From Euzebyella marina (GTDB lineage: Bacteria; Bacteroidota; Bacteroidia; Flavobacteriales; Flavobacteriaceae): a stretch of 64,000 nucleotides of DNA. Position 1 is the stretch's first letter. Each line of letters opens with the position of its first letter. The stretch lies in the NCBI RefSeq assembly GCF_014855515.1, contig NZ_JACYFK010000001.1:1612001-1676000 (forward strand), in the 5' to 3' direction. Below are positions 1 through 8,658 of the stretch, one piece after another. Both the position numbers and the translations under genes were made by a program. A model generated the notes under the pieces. That model did no database searches. It saw nothing but the letters and a program-made list of their open reading frames with translations, and had not been told where the DNA came from.

Positions 1-1436
1 TAATTCAACTGATTAGGAAAGACCATTTTGTAGGAGTAGTTGCGGAAAAGGAGTTTGAGGCCATTCAATTGGCAGAAAAGATTGGTGGGCAAATCAAATG
101 GGATTCAGGTCAAAACATGCCCGAGCAAAAAGAACTCAAGAACCATTTGAAAAATTTGCCCGTTGAAGAAGAGGTGCAGGAGAATAAGGGAGATGTTGGG
201 CAGTCTTCGAAGACGATGGTCTCCCGTTCATTTTTCAAGCCCTATTTAATGCACGCTGCAAACGGACCTTCGTGTGCGGTGGCTTTTTTTGATGGAACTG
301 TTTTACATGTCTGGTCGCATTGTCAAGGCACTTACCCGCTAAGAAGAACGCTGGCCAATTTTTTGGAAATGCCTGAAGAAAAGGTACACGTAAAAGCGGT
401 GCCAGGTTCGGGTTGTTTCGGCCACAACGGGGCAAATGATGTGGCAACTGAAGCGGCTCTGATAGCCCTCGAATTACCGAACAAACATATTCGTCTTCAA
501 TGGTCTAGAGAAGATGAGCATGCTTGGGAACCGTATGGTACGGCCATGATAGTCGATATTGAGGCGTCTCTGGATACAAATGGAAGAATTGCCACATGGG
601 ATAGTCATATATGGTCAGATGGGCACAGTAATCGGCCCAATAGTAACCCCAATACATTATTGCCCTCACGTTTTATGAACAAAGACTATGGGCATCATGG
701 CATTGGTTATAGAGGTGGAGCTTGGCGTAATGCAGCCCCGTATTATTCCGTACCAAATCTCAGGGTCACCTCACATATGTTTTTAGGGCCTTTGAGAGTT
801 TCTTCATTACGTAGTCTAGGTACCTTTACGAATATATTTGCCATTGAATCTGTTATCGACGATTTATCCGAAAAAGCAGGCAAAGACCCAATTGAATTTA
901 GAATGGAACATTTAGATGATCCAAGAGCGGTAGAATGCTTACGCAAACTACAGGATAAAATTAAATCAATATCGGTAATTGAAAATGAGGGGCTTGGTGT
1001 ATCGTTTTCGCGGTACAAGAACGAAACTTCGTATTGTGCCATGGCGGCTAAGGTTTCCGTCGAGCGAAAGACCGGTCAGGTAAAAGTTCAAAAATTATGG
1101 GCCATGGTAGATGCCGGAGAGACCATAAACCCCGACGGATTAAAAAACCAGACAGAAGGGGGTATGATACAGTCGGCCAGCTGGGCCCTAAAAGAAGAGG
1201 TGAAATTTAGTTCTAAAGGAATAACCAGCTTAAATTGGGCCTCTTATCCTATTCTTAGATATCCTGAAATTCCCGAAGTCGAAGTCGAGATATTGGATAG
1301 GGTGGAGCAAAGACCCGTAGGTGCGGGTGAAGCATCAATGGCACCGACTACAGCGGCTATTGTAAATGCTATTTATAAGGCTACCGGGGTGCGCATCGTA
1401 AGTCTTCCTGTAGACAAAGAGCTTTTAAAAGCGTAG
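1..1436 (+). CDS. Molybdopterin-binding subunit of a xanthine dehydrogenase-family oxidoreductase (3' part)
   Basis: The reading frame is open from the left edge (first full codon at position 3), so the N-terminus lies outside the window; the TTG at 69 is not the start. About 477 residues remain. Family marks are the segment GSGCFGHNGANDV, which lines the molybdenum cofactor pocket, and the C-terminal VGAGEASMAPTTAAIVNAI, whose Glu in GAGE matches the catalytic glutamate of xanthine dehydrogenase-type hydroxylases. These enzymes hydroxylate N-heterocycles or aldehydes using water as oxygen source; the layout is closest to isoquinoline 1-oxidoreductase beta / nicotinate dehydrogenase B-type proteins. 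The 2Fe-2S partner subunit would be expected upstream, outside the window. Substrate cannot be told from sequence. A hairpin terminator follows at 1466-1497. Confidence 0.88.
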   Translation, partial: IQLIRKDHFVGVVAEKEFEAIQLAEKIGGQIKWDSGQNMPEQKELKNHLKNLPVEEEVQENKGDVGQSSKTMVSRSFFKPYLMHAANGPSCAVAFFDGTVLHVWSHCQGTYPLRRTLANFLEMPEEKVHVKAVPGSGCFGHNGANDVATEAALIALELPNKHIRLQWSREDEHAWEPYGTAMIVDIEASLDTNGRIATWDSHIWSDGHSNRPNSNPNTLLPSRFMNKDYGHHGIGYRGGAWRNAAPYYSVPNLRVTSHMFLGPLRVSSLRSLGTFTNIFAIESVIDDLSEKAGKDPIEFRMEHLDDPRAVECLRKLQDKIKSISVIENEGLGVSFSRYKNETSYCAMAAKVSVERKTGQVKVQKLWAMVDAGETINPDGLKNQTEGGMIQSASWALKEEVKFSSKGITSLNWASYPILRYPEIPEVEVEILDRVEQRPVGAGEASMAPTTAAIVNAIYKATGVRIVSLPVDKELLKA

Positions 1437-1465
1437 TTAGAATCAATCAGATGTTCCTAAAATCA

Positions 1466-1497
1466 AAAAGAGCCCTGTCTTTCGACAAAGCTCTTTT
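1466..1497 (+). terminator. Rho-independent terminator of the molybdenum hydroxylase gene
   Basis: AAAAGAGC (1466-1473) pairs with GCTCTTTT (1490-1497). The loop contains a smaller TGTC/GACA stem. The T run is part of the right arm. It sits 30 bases after the stop codon. Confidence 0.65.
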
Positions 1498-1655
1498 ACG
1501 AGAACACTATATGAAAATGAAAAAATTTACTTCTGATTGATTATTACACTTCAAACATACTACCGATACCGAAAGGCAGCAATAAATTGATGTGAACCGC
1601 TTGATTTTTGTTGTGAGCGCCTTGTTAGATGTTTTTTTAAAGAATATTTGATTCT

Positions 1656-2654
1656 CTATAAGTTGATATTTACATAAACCGAAAGTCGATGTTTTAGCTC
1701 AACCTTATTATTGTTGAGTTGTTGCGAGATGGGTACCATGCCTGCAAGGCCCAAAGCTATTCTGTTATAACTCGCTTCTAAGCTTACTTTTCCCAGAAAA
1801 ACACTCCCTTTGGTATTGGGTACAGCTGCGCCATATTCTTTATTGGCTTCAAAATGTTCGCCGGCAATACCAAGAATTGGGGTCAATGCCAAATCTGATA
1901 TATAGTATGTTTTGAATGCATTGATGCCATAATTTAACTGATTACCGAATTGATATTGTTTCGGGTTCTCGGTTTTGAAGGTGTAGTTCAAAAGTGTACT
2001 GATACCCCAATTTCTATAGGTAAAGCCATAATTCATGGCTGCGATATAATCCCAGCTGCCATTCCCGACTTGAAAGCTGGGGTTAACACTTCCTGTGTTG
2101 TTGGCTCTATCGTATTTACCTGTAGGGGCTTTAACGCCCGCTCCGATTTGAAAATAATGCTCTGGAGTTATAGAGATAATGCTATCGGGTGTTCGCTTGA
2201 GCAAATCATAAAATGCCAACACGCTAATGTCACCTAGGCCATTTATTTTTTGTTCGGTTTGATCGGGCAGTACCCTGTTATGTTGCTGATAGGGCACAAT
2301 TACATTGAGAATGGCCCTTTTGGTAATCGGCACATTGCCCCATACCTGCATGGTATTAAAATTTTCGGTAATCCAAGGGGAATCGTTAAAAATACCGTCT
2401 CTAGAGCGGTATTGTTGGCCAATATACCTGACGCCTATGAAATAATTGTTCAATCCGGTGCCATAGCCCATACTTCCACCGCTGCTGCCACAACCACAGG
2501 TATCGCAGAAATCGAAGAAATCTTCAAGGTGGTAAGAATGTATACACGGGTTTGAATCTTTGAAAGCGTCAGGTTTGGCCCATAGCATCTGAAAGACCAA
2601 GAAGACACAAATTGTGGTTGATAAGAGTTTAGTATTCTGCAAAGCGTTGATCAT
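1656..2654 (-). CDS. Outer-membrane beta-barrel protein with Cys-rich N-terminus, last gene of the MbnP/MbnH cluster
   Basis: 332 residues. It has a signal peptide (about residues 1-26, ending LWA), then a short linker with C37, C50, C53 and C55 in the segment CDTCGCGSSGG, then alternating amphipathic strands typical of an outer-membrane beta-barrel, ending in ...VYVNINL. The start codon lies 26 bases inside the upstream di-heme gene, so the two are translationally coupled. Being fourth in a cluster with MbnP- and MbnH-like proteins, it may pass or bind copper at the outer membrane; that is inference from context, and the Cys cluster fits it. I recognise the fold type but not a named family. 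Alternatives are a general porin or a structural barrel. Confidence 0.75.
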   Translation of the reverse strand: MINALQNTKLLSTTICVFLVFQMLWAKPDAFKDSNPCIHSYHLEDFFDFCDTCGCGSSGGSMGYGTGLNNYFIGVRYIGQQYRSRDGIFNDSPWITENFNTMQVWGNVPITKRAILNVIVPYQQHNRVLPDQTEQKINGLGDISVLAFYDLLKRTPDSIISITPEHYFQIGAGVKAPTGKYDRANNTGSVNPSFQVGNGSWDYIAAMNYGFTYRNWGISTLLNYTFKTENPKQYQFGNQLNYGINAFKTYYISDLALTPILGIAGEHFEANKEYGAAVPNTKGSVFLGKVSLEASYNRIALGLAGMVPISQQLNNNKVELKHRLSVYVNINL

Positions 2655-3735
2655 TTAAATAAGTTTCATCTGTTAGCGTGAGCAAAAAGGCAATAATTGC
2701 TTCTTTCTCGTTTGAAGTTAACGGGATGCCCAGTCGGCCTTCCAATTTCAATAATGGGTCTAATGTGGACGAGTCGACGACTCCACTTTCATAAAAATCA
2801 AGCACGGACATTAAGTTTCCGAATCTACCATCATGCATGTACGGTGCCGTTTTATCAATGTTTCGCAAACTGGGAACTTTAAATTTGTACTTATCCGATA
2901 GCGCGCCACTTACCTCTTCACGGCCCACATCATCTAATTGAGGGTTAGGGGGCAAACCATTATTTCTAAAAGAGCTATCAGTAAATAGGTCGGTGCCATG
3001 GCAACTGCTGCATTTTTGGCCGAATAAGTCTAATCCCTGCTTTTCCAAGTCTGTCAGCTGGCCACCTTCTTCATTGCGAACATATTTATCGTAGCGACTG
3101 TTCGATGACACCATCATTGCCATAAATTGGCCCAATGCCTTTAAGAAATTCTCTGTGTTCACCTCCGGGTCATCAAAAGCCATTTCAAAAGCTTCTTGAT
3201 AAGAAGAATCGGCCTTTAGCTTATTGATTACATTGCCCATGGTTTCGCCCATTTCAACTTCGTTGGTGATAGGTATGATGGGGAAAAGGTCTAAATGCGA
3301 AGTAGCACCATCCCAGGCAAACTCTTTTAGAAAAGCCATGTTTTGAATGGGAGGAGTATTTCGGGTACCTTCCAAATCATCTATACCATGACTAAATTGA
3401 TGTCCGTGATGGGTGAAGGCGAAAGCCTGTTCATGGCAAAATCCGCAAGAAATAAATCCGTTTGAAGATAGTTTGCCATCATAGAACAGGCGCTTGCCCA
3501 ATTCAAAGCCGTATTTGGTGGGTGGGTTCGCATCAAAATCATAATGGGGTTCCGGAAAATTACTGGGAACTTCAAATGCCAAGGACTCATTAATGAGAAT
3601 ATATTCCTCCTCATTATTAGAACAGGCATACAACAAGAACACCATCGGCATCAACGTCCAGATTGAACGGAAGACGATACAGACTAAGGCGACCAGCTTT
3701 TTAAGGCCGGTCGCCTGATATATATTTACCCTCAT
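2629..3735 (-). CDS. MbnH-like di-heme cytochrome c peroxidase-family lipoprotein
   Basis: 368 residues. Two heme-c motifs are visible: CGFCH (C97-H101) and CSSCH (C242-H246), the arrangement of bacterial cytochrome c peroxidase/MauG proteins. The N-terminus is a long signal with a lipobox LLYAC (C38), so it is probably a periplasm-facing lipoprotein. In methanotrophs MbnH oxidises a tryptophan of its partner MbnP to kynurenine. The MbnP-like gene directly upstream ends 2 bases before this ATG, which makes the MbnH assignment better than plain peroxidase. A shorter start at M29 (MPMVFLLYAC) would leave a signal without positive charge, so the longer start is kept. A hairpin (3687-3716) lies within the first 17 codons. 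Confidence 0.85.
   Translation of the reverse strand: MRVNIYQATGLKKLVALVCIVFRSIWTLMPMVFLLYACSNNEEEYILINESLAFEVPSNFPEPHYDFDANPPTKYGFELGKRLFYDGKLSSNGFISCGFCHEQAFAFTHHGHQFSHGIDDLEGTRNTPPIQNMAFLKEFAWDGATSHLDLFPIIPITNEVEMGETMGNVINKLKADSSYQEAFEMAFDDPEVNTENFLKALGQFMAMMVSSNSRYDKYVRNEEGGQLTDLEKQGLDLFGQKCSSCHGTDLFTDSSFRNNGLPPNPQLDDVGREEVSGALSDKYKFKVPSLRNIDKTAPYMHDGRFGNLMSVLDFYESGVVDSSTLDPLLKLEGRLGIPLTSNEKEAIIAFLLTLTDETYLNDQRFAEY
3687..3716 (-). other. Stem-loop in the first codons of the MbnH-like gene
   Basis: AGGCGACC (3687-3694) is perfectly complementary to GGTCGCCT (3709-3716), with a smaller CTT/AAG stem in the 14-base loop. It lies inside the signal-peptide coding part and just after the start, where an mRNA structure could limit translation of this gene relative to the MbnP-like gene before it. 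There is no T run, so it is not a terminator. Confidence 0.4.
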
Positions 3736-3737
3736 TT

Positions 3738-4535
3738 TCAGTTGTGTCCGTCTCCGTTATGAATATGGTCTACCTCGAACATTTCGGTCACATTCACTGC
3801 AATTTGAGGTGATTTTACCTCATCTACCATAATGACCGACTTTTCGGTAAGTTGAATATTATTGCTCGAAACGAGAATTTTAGCAGCGTCGATTTTAAGG
3901 TGGATGCTAGAATCCATTTCATCACTGACCCTCACATTCGTTTGTAATGCCAGGGTTACTTCTTTGTAATTATCGAGGCTGGAGCCATGGCTGCCCATGT
4001 GAATTTTAAATTCTGTATCGTCGGTTACAATTTCAGAAGTAAAACTTCCCTCAAAATTCAAGAATTTGTAACCAGCTTGCCATGACCACATCATGTGATG
4101 GCTTTCCGCTAATGCGAGAAAATCACCTTGGCCCTCGGCCCCTTGCAGGTATTTTTCTTGGTCAACACCTACCCCAAATTTTAAGGTAGTGTATTCGCCT
4201 GCAGGTATCTCAGGAAGTACCACATTATCTAAATCGGCCTCTTGGCTTATTACAAAATAGCTTTCATCTTTCGGAAAAACATACTCTTCTCCCGTTGAGT
4301 TTACCAATCTAAAATTGCTCACAATGTAACTGAGCCGTGTGATGGTCAAGTTTTCACCGTTACTGTTGGCGCTATTGGCAGCTCCGATAATAAGGTCATT
4401 GCCATTATAGCCATTGTCATATTTAATAGAAATGCTGCCGGAGCCGGTCAATTGGTCGGTGGTAGTATCGTTGCTTGAACAGCCAACCATGATTAAGGAA
4501 AATAGTATAGCAGTGCTTATGAGATTCAATTTCAT
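3738..4535 (-). CDS. MbnP-like copper-binding lipoprotein
   Basis: 265 residues. The signal ends in a lipobox LIMVGC (C19). The family mark is the segment HHMMWSWQAGYKFLNFEG (residues 146-163), the His/Met/Trp-rich motif of MbnP proteins. In the methanotroph protein a tryptophan is oxidised by MbnH to kynurenine and the product binds Cu(I); W150 and W152 here are candidates. No methanobactin precursor or biosynthesis gene is present in the window, so a role in copper handling without methanobactin is inferred. It precedes the di-heme gene by 2 bases and follows the Cys-motif membrane protein gene after 120 bases, which contain an inverted repeat at 4553-4584. Confidence 0.87.
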   Translation of the reverse strand: MKLNLISTAILFSLIMVGCSSNDTTTDQLTGSGSISIKYDNGYNGNDLIIGAANSANSNGENLTITRLSYIVSNFRLVNSTGEEYVFPKDESYFVISQEADLDNVVLPEIPAGEYTTLKFGVGVDQEKYLQGAEGQGDFLALAESHHMMWSWQAGYKFLNFEGSFTSEIVTDDTEFKIHMGSHGSSLDNYKEVTLALQTNVRVSDEMDSSIHLKIDAAKILVSSNNIQLTEKSVIMVDEVKSPQIAVNVTEMFEVDHIHNGDGHN

Positions 4536-4552
4536 GAATAAAAAGTTTGAAC

Positions 4553-4584
4553 AGACCGGTTCATGAGATGTTTATGTCCGGTCT
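4553..4584 (-). promoter_or_regulatory. Inverted repeat upstream of the MbnP-like gene
   Basis: AGACCGG (4553-4559) and CCGGTCT (4578-4584) form a perfect 7-base inverted repeat with an 18-base spacer, 18 bases before the start codon. It could be an operator or a leader hairpin. No TAnnTTTG box was found nearby. Confidence 0.3.
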
Positions 4585-4655
4585 AATATTAAATAATAGG
4601 GAATAATGATGTTCGCTACTGGCTTTAACCAATTGCTTACAGATAGAAAAAAGTG

Positions 4656-5033
4656 CTATACCAATTCTGGGGGTTGTACGATATCATGAGCCAACAATGT
4701 AGAAGTAAGTGACTCAATAAATAAAGTTTGCTGAAGAGAGCTTTTTTCGAAGTCGAAATTGACACCTAGTTGAGGTAAAAATTCAAGGTAAACCAACGGT
4801 TGAATTTCGGTTTTGGACTGCTTTTCACCGAAAGGATTTTTTTCATGCTTTTCGGCTTCTTTGGCTAACATTTTGGCCAGATAACATTTGCCGTCACAGT
4901 TCATCATAGGTCGGTCTTTGTTCTCACAAAGCACATCTTTGATGTAGTCGTAATTCATGATATACTCTGCCACTGGCCAAAGTGGCTTAAAAAGCATAAC
5001 GGTAGCAACCAAAAGAATTACGTATGATTTCAC
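4656..5033 (-). CDS. Small single-span membrane protein with a C-x9-C-x3-C motif
   Basis: 125 residues, no named function known to me. One hydrophobic segment (about residues 3-21) anchors the protein; after it come NYDYIKDVLCENKDRP and NCDGKCYL, giving C36, C46 and C50. This small-protein pattern (C, N, P, CxGKC) is common in Bacteroidota. The C-terminus is polar and ends QPPELV. The start is GTG (5031-5033), only 4 bases after a TATCTTTG box, so the transcript may be nearly leaderless. Gene order (first of four with MbnP, MbnH and a Cys-rich barrel) suggests metal binding or metal sensing; this is inference. Confidence 0.7.
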   Translation of the reverse strand: MKSYVILLVATVMLFKPLWPVAEYIMNYDYIKDVLCENKDRPMMNCDGKCYLAKMLAKEAEKHEKNPFGEKQSKTEIQPLVYLEFLPQLGVNFDFEKSSLQQTLFIESLTSTLLAHDIVQPPELV

Positions 5034-5037
5034 CGTG

Positions 5038-5045
5038 CAAAGATA
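5038..5045 (-). promoter_or_regulatory. -7 box (TATCTTTG) of the copper-type cluster
   Basis: An exact match to the Bacteroidota -7 consensus TAnnTTTG. No good -33 TTG lies at the usual distance. The GTG start follows after 4 bases, which would give a leaderless or very short-leader mRNA if this box is used. Confidence 0.4.
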
Positions 5046-5089
5046 AAGCTCAAAAGCTTTTAAAACTACTTATGTAGGGAAATATATGG

Positions 5090-6268
5090 TTAATTGAAGG
5101 CCGGTATGCCGGTAATATCTGCCCCTGTAATCAATAGGTGAATATCATGTGTGCCTTCGTATGTGACGACACTTTCAAGGTTCATCATGTGGCGCATGAT
5201 GCTATACTCTCCGGTGATTCCCATTCCGCCTAACATTTGACGTGCTTCTCTTGCGATTTTTAAGGCCATGTCAACATTGTTTCTTTTGGCCATAGAAATC
5301 TGTGCCGAAGTGGCCTTGCCTTCATTCTTTAGTTGCCCAAGACGAAAAGATAGTAGTTGGGCCTTTGTTATTTCGGTAATCATTTCTGCCAACTTTTTCT
5401 GTTGAAGTTGAAAGGCTGCTATGGGTTTGCCGAATTGCACCCGTTCTTTGGCATATCGAAGTGCTGTATCATAGCAGTCCATAGCGGCACCAATGGCACC
5501 CCATGAAATTCCGTAACGGGCAGAGTCAAGACAGCCAAGCGGCGCACCCAAGCCGGATTTGTTCGGCAATAGGTTCTCTTTAGGTACTTTTACATTATCA
5601 AAAATTAGCTCACCGGTTGCCGAAGCACGTAGTGACCATTTGTTATGTGTTTCAGGGGTTGAAAAACCTTCCATGTCTCTTTCTATAATGAGACCATGAA
5701 TGCGCCCCTCTTCATTTTTTGCCCAAACCACGGCAATATCCGCGAAGGGTGAATTAGATATCCATAGTTTGGCTCCGTTCAGTAGATAATGGTCGCCCCC
5801 ATCTTTAAACTTTGTTTCCATACCGCCCGGGTTCGAGCCGTGGTTGGGCTCTGTAAGACCGAAGCATCCCATAAGCTCGCCGGACGCCAACTTTGGAAGG
5901 AATTTTTTCTTTTGTTCCTCAGAGCCATAGGTGTAAATAGGGTACATTACCAATGAAGATTGTACGGAAGCCGTAGAGCGAACACCGCTATCGCCTCTTT
6001 CGATTTCTTGCATGATAAGGCCATAGCTGATTTGGTCGAGTCCCGCTCCACCATATTCCTCAGGAATGTAAGGTCCGAAGGCACCTATTTCGGCGAGTCC
6101 GTTCAATATTTGATGAGGAAACTCGGCCTTTTGGGCATAATCTTCGATAATCGGAGATACTTCTCGTTTTACCCATTGTCTTGCGGCATCTCTGACAAGC
6201 TTATGCTCATCGCTTAACAGATCGTCAAGATTATAATAGTCGGGAGCTTCAAAAGAATCAGGCTTCAT
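5090..6268 (-). CDS. Acyl-CoA dehydrogenase, glutaryl-CoA dehydrogenase type
   Basis: 392 residues from ATG 6268. It carries out FAD-dependent alpha,beta-dehydrogenation of an acyl-CoA, and glutaryl-CoA dehydrogenases also decarboxylate to crotonyl-CoA in lysine/tryptophan breakdown. Diagnostic points are RSTASVQSSLVMYPIYTYGS (R97 at the position that binds the glutaryl carboxylate), GCFGLTEPNHGSNPGGM, and the catalytic Glu in VVTYEGTHDIH (E371). A longer reading frame begins at 6310, but a TACATTTG promoter box (6286-6293) lies inside that extension and the family starts near MKPDSFEAPD, so 6268 is chosen. It lies 57 bases downstream of the tRNA methyltransferase gene on the same strand. Cytoplasmic. 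Confidence 0.9.
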   Translation of the reverse strand: MKPDSFEAPDYYNLDDLLSDEHKLVRDAARQWVKREVSPIIEDYAQKAEFPHQILNGLAEIGAFGPYIPEEYGGAGLDQISYGLIMQEIERGDSGVRSTASVQSSLVMYPIYTYGSEEQKKKFLPKLASGELMGCFGLTEPNHGSNPGGMETKFKDGGDHYLLNGAKLWISNSPFADIAVVWAKNEEGRIHGLIIERDMEGFSTPETHNKWSLRASATGELIFDNVKVPKENLLPNKSGLGAPLGCLDSARYGISWGAIGAAMDCYDTALRYAKERVQFGKPIAAFQLQQKKLAEMITEITKAQLLSFRLGQLKNEGKATSAQISMAKRNNVDMALKIAREARQMLGGMGITGEYSIMRHMMNLESVVTYEGTHDIHLLITGADITGIPAFN

Positions 6269-6285
6269 AACGCATGGCTTTTTAC

Positions 6286-6293
6286 CAAATGTA
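6286..6293 (-). promoter_or_regulatory. -7 box (TACATTTG) before the acyl-CoA dehydrogenase
   Basis: An exact TAnnTTTG match 17 bases upstream of the ATG at 6268. The -33 element is not clear. The box supports the downstream start. Confidence 0.4.
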
Positions 6294-6325
6294 CTAATGA
6301 AATATAACATTTCATACGGTCGTTG

Positions 6326-7039
6326 TTACATTTTGAGGTAAAAATCTTTGGTCAAATCTTTATATTCTGCGGTATACTGATGGCGCTCTATTTCAATGGT
6401 TAATTCGCTTGTTTTAGTCACGACTTCTTGGAATGAGAATTCCAATAAACTTCTTTTAACGTCGGAATCGGGGTTGCCTTTGACCCTTGTTATACTTGAA
6501 GCAAATAGACCATTGTCACTGGCAAGCTCTAGAAAACGGGTCTCTTCTTTAAAGGGGATAATTGTTGAAAAAAAACCGTTTGATGAGAGCAAGGCCGATA
6601 CCCCTTCCAGTAATTCTTCAAAGGGTAATGAATTGTTCTGTCTCGCTCTGTCACGCGCTGAATCGCCACTGGAAACGGCCTCGGCATAGAATGGCGGATT
6701 TGAAACAATTAAGTCATATTCCTCTTCCATCTCACCAACAAACTCATCAAAATCTGCATGATAACAGAACAGGCGGTCTGCCCAAGGTGAGTCTTCAAAG
6801 TTATTGACACACTGCTCATAGGCGTTTTCATCCGTTTCGATAGCATCTATACTTTCGGCAGTACTCCTTTGGGCGAGCATAAGGGCGATGATACCCGTAC
6901 CAGAACCAATATCCAATATGGTTTCCGGTTGATGTCTCAAACTTGTCCAAGCACCTAACAAGACCCCGTCGGTACCGATTTTCATGGCGCACCTATCTTG
7001 ATTGATGGAGAATTGTTTGAACTTAAATAATTCAGACAT
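6326..7039 (-). CDS. trmN6: tRNA1(Val) (adenine37-N6)-methyltransferase-type protein
   Basis: 237 residues. It is a class I SAM-dependent methyltransferase: motif I is DIGSGTG (43-49), followed by the acidic IETDENA ribose-binding region and the catalytic NPPFY (114-118) of N6-adenine methyltransferases. The N-terminal FKQFSINQDRCAMKIGTDGVLLGAW is typical of the YfiC/TrmN6 family, which methylates A37 of tRNA1(Val). The length is normal. It starts 9 bases after the end of the sulfatase gene on the same strand; they may be co-transcribed without sharing a pathway. Confidence 0.9.
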   Translation of the reverse strand: MSELFKFKQFSINQDRCAMKIGTDGVLLGAWTSLRHQPETILDIGSGTGIIALMLAQRSTAESIDAIETDENAYEQCVNNFEDSPWADRLFCYHADFDEFVGEMEEEYDLIVSNPPFYAEAVSSGDSARDRARQNNSLPFEELLEGVSALLSSNGFFSTIIPFKEETRFLELASDNGLFASSITRVKGNPDSDVKRSLLEFSFQEVVTKTSELTIEIERHQYTAEYKDLTKDFYLKM

Positions 7040-7048
7040 AGGTAAGAT

Positions 7049-8491
7049 TTAGCTTTGCTCAATTTGTCCCGGTTCACGGGTTTCCGAGCCTTTTTGATTT
7101 TTGAGTGAGTCGCCCAATCGAGCGCGCATTTGGTCGGCTAGGGTTTTTATTTTTTCCACTATTTCGGGATGTTCATCCGCCACATTCTGCGTTTCACTTT
7201 CATCAGTTTCAAGATTGTAAAGCTCGATTTCTTTCAAATCGACCATTTTATAGGCTCCGGGCAAACCATCGGCTCCTGGTTCTTGACCTTGCATGGTGCG
7301 ATAGGTGTGAGGGAAGTACAGTTTCCATTTGCCATACCGTACCCCGAATAGTTCATTGACACGGTAATAGAAAAAATAGGCCTCTTGAGGACTTTCAGCA
7401 GATTCTCCGGTCATAACCTTCCAAACATCTTTGCCATCGATGGTAAGTTCCGGTAGTTTTGAATCGGTAAGATTCGCGACCGTCGGGAGAATATCAATGG
7501 CCATAACCGGAACATCGATGCTTTTACCGGCCGGAAGTTTGGCCGGATATTTTGCTATAAAAGGTTCTCTTTGACCTCCCTCCCAAGCAGTTCCTTTGCC
7601 TTCGCGATAGGGTAGGGCGCTACCAGCATGATTACCGTATGAAAGCCACGGGCCGTTATCCGAAGTGAAAATGACCAGCGTATTTTCAGACAACCCGTTT
7701 TTTTCCAATGCTTTTACAATTTGACCGACCGACCAATCTATTTCCATGATTACATCGCCATAAAGTCCGCGATCTGACTTGCCCTTGAAATTGTCCGATA
7801 CGAAAAGCGGAACGTGCGGTTGCGGATGAGGAACATATAGAAAAAACGGTTTGTCTTTGTTTTTCTTGATAAAATCAACACTGTGCTCGGTAATTTGTAC
7901 GGTCAGTTGCGATTGATCGGTTAGCGTATCGATTACGGTTTCGTTGTGATAAAGAGGAAGCGGGCCAAAATTGAAGACAGGGCCTTGTTGTGGGTGCAAA
8001 GGCCACATATCATTGGAATAAGGAATACCAAACCATTCATCAAATCCATTTTTGGTGGGTAGAAAGTTAGCATGGTCTCCTAAGTGCCACTTTCCGAAAA
8101 TTCCGGTAGCATATCCATTTTCCTTAAGCATTTCAGCCATGGTCGTTTCAGAAGGGTGAAGCCCTTTTTTGCTATTGGGCATCATGGCGTTATGAATTCC
8201 GATCCTGTTCGGGTAGCAACCGGTCAAAATACCCGCCCTAGAGGCAGAGCACACCGCTTGCGCGGCATAGAAACTTGTCAATTTAACGCCGTCAGCAGCC
8301 ATCTGATCAAGGTGGGGCGTAGCAATATCATTGGCACCAAAAACACCCACATCACGATAACCTTGGTCATCTGTAAAAATGAGGACTATATTGGGCTTTT
8401 GAGGCCGCTCACTTTTTGGCTCGGATTCTTTTTTAGGTTTGCAACTGCTGATACAAATAACTAGAGCTGCTAAGAGGAGGTTTTTGGTCAT
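7049..8491 (-). CDS. Sulfatase lipoprotein (type I, formylglycine-dependent, CSASR motif)
   Basis: 480 residues. The lipobox is ISSC (C17). The sulfatase core is clear: the metal-binding DDQGYRDVG (D41, D42), the modification motif CSASRAGILTG (C81, to be converted to formylglycine), GKWHLG, and TSDNGPW. The motif has Ala where most have Pro (C-x-A-x-R), which is allowed in type I sulfatases. It is probably tethered in the periplasm or at the surface and hydrolyses a sulfate ester of an algal polysaccharide or oligosaccharide; the substrate cannot be assigned. Divergent from the Tat-exported epimerase-type gene. A second, different sulfatase lies at 13207-14628. Confidence 0.9.
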   Translation of the reverse strand: MTKNLLLAALVICISSCKPKKESEPKSERPQKPNIVLIFTDDQGYRDVGVFGANDIATPHLDQMAADGVKLTSFYAAQAVCSASRAGILTGCYPNRIGIHNAMMPNSKKGLHPSETTMAEMLKENGYATGIFGKWHLGDHANFLPTKNGFDEWFGIPYSNDMWPLHPQQGPVFNFGPLPLYHNETVIDTLTDQSQLTVQITEHSVDFIKKNKDKPFFLYVPHPQPHVPLFVSDNFKGKSDRGLYGDVIMEIDWSVGQIVKALEKNGLSENTLVIFTSDNGPWLSYGNHAGSALPYREGKGTAWEGGQREPFIAKYPAKLPAGKSIDVPVMAIDILPTVANLTDSKLPELTIDGKDVWKVMTGESAESPQEAYFFYYRVNELFGVRYGKWKLYFPHTYRTMQGQEPGADGLPGAYKMVDLKEIELYNLETDESETQNVADEHPEIVEKIKTLADQMRARLGDSLKNQKGSETREPGQIEQS

Positions 8492-8522
8492 GATAGGTTG
8501 TTATAGTTTGGTAAAAGGATTT

Positions 8523-8530
8523 CAAAAATA
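8523..8530 (-). promoter_or_regulatory. -7 box (TATTTTTG) before the CSASR sulfatase
   Basis: Exact TAnnTTTG match 31 bases upstream of the sulfatase ATG. There is no convincing -33 element. Confidence 0.35.
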
Positions 8531-8658
8531 AGCAAACCTCTCAGTATTTCTCGTGCTGCATTTATTTTGACAGGAATGCTTCATTAAACAATTTGAACAT
8601 GTGCCATTGATTAGGTTGAAAAATACCTATCTTGAAAGACCTTAAACTCAACTATCCC

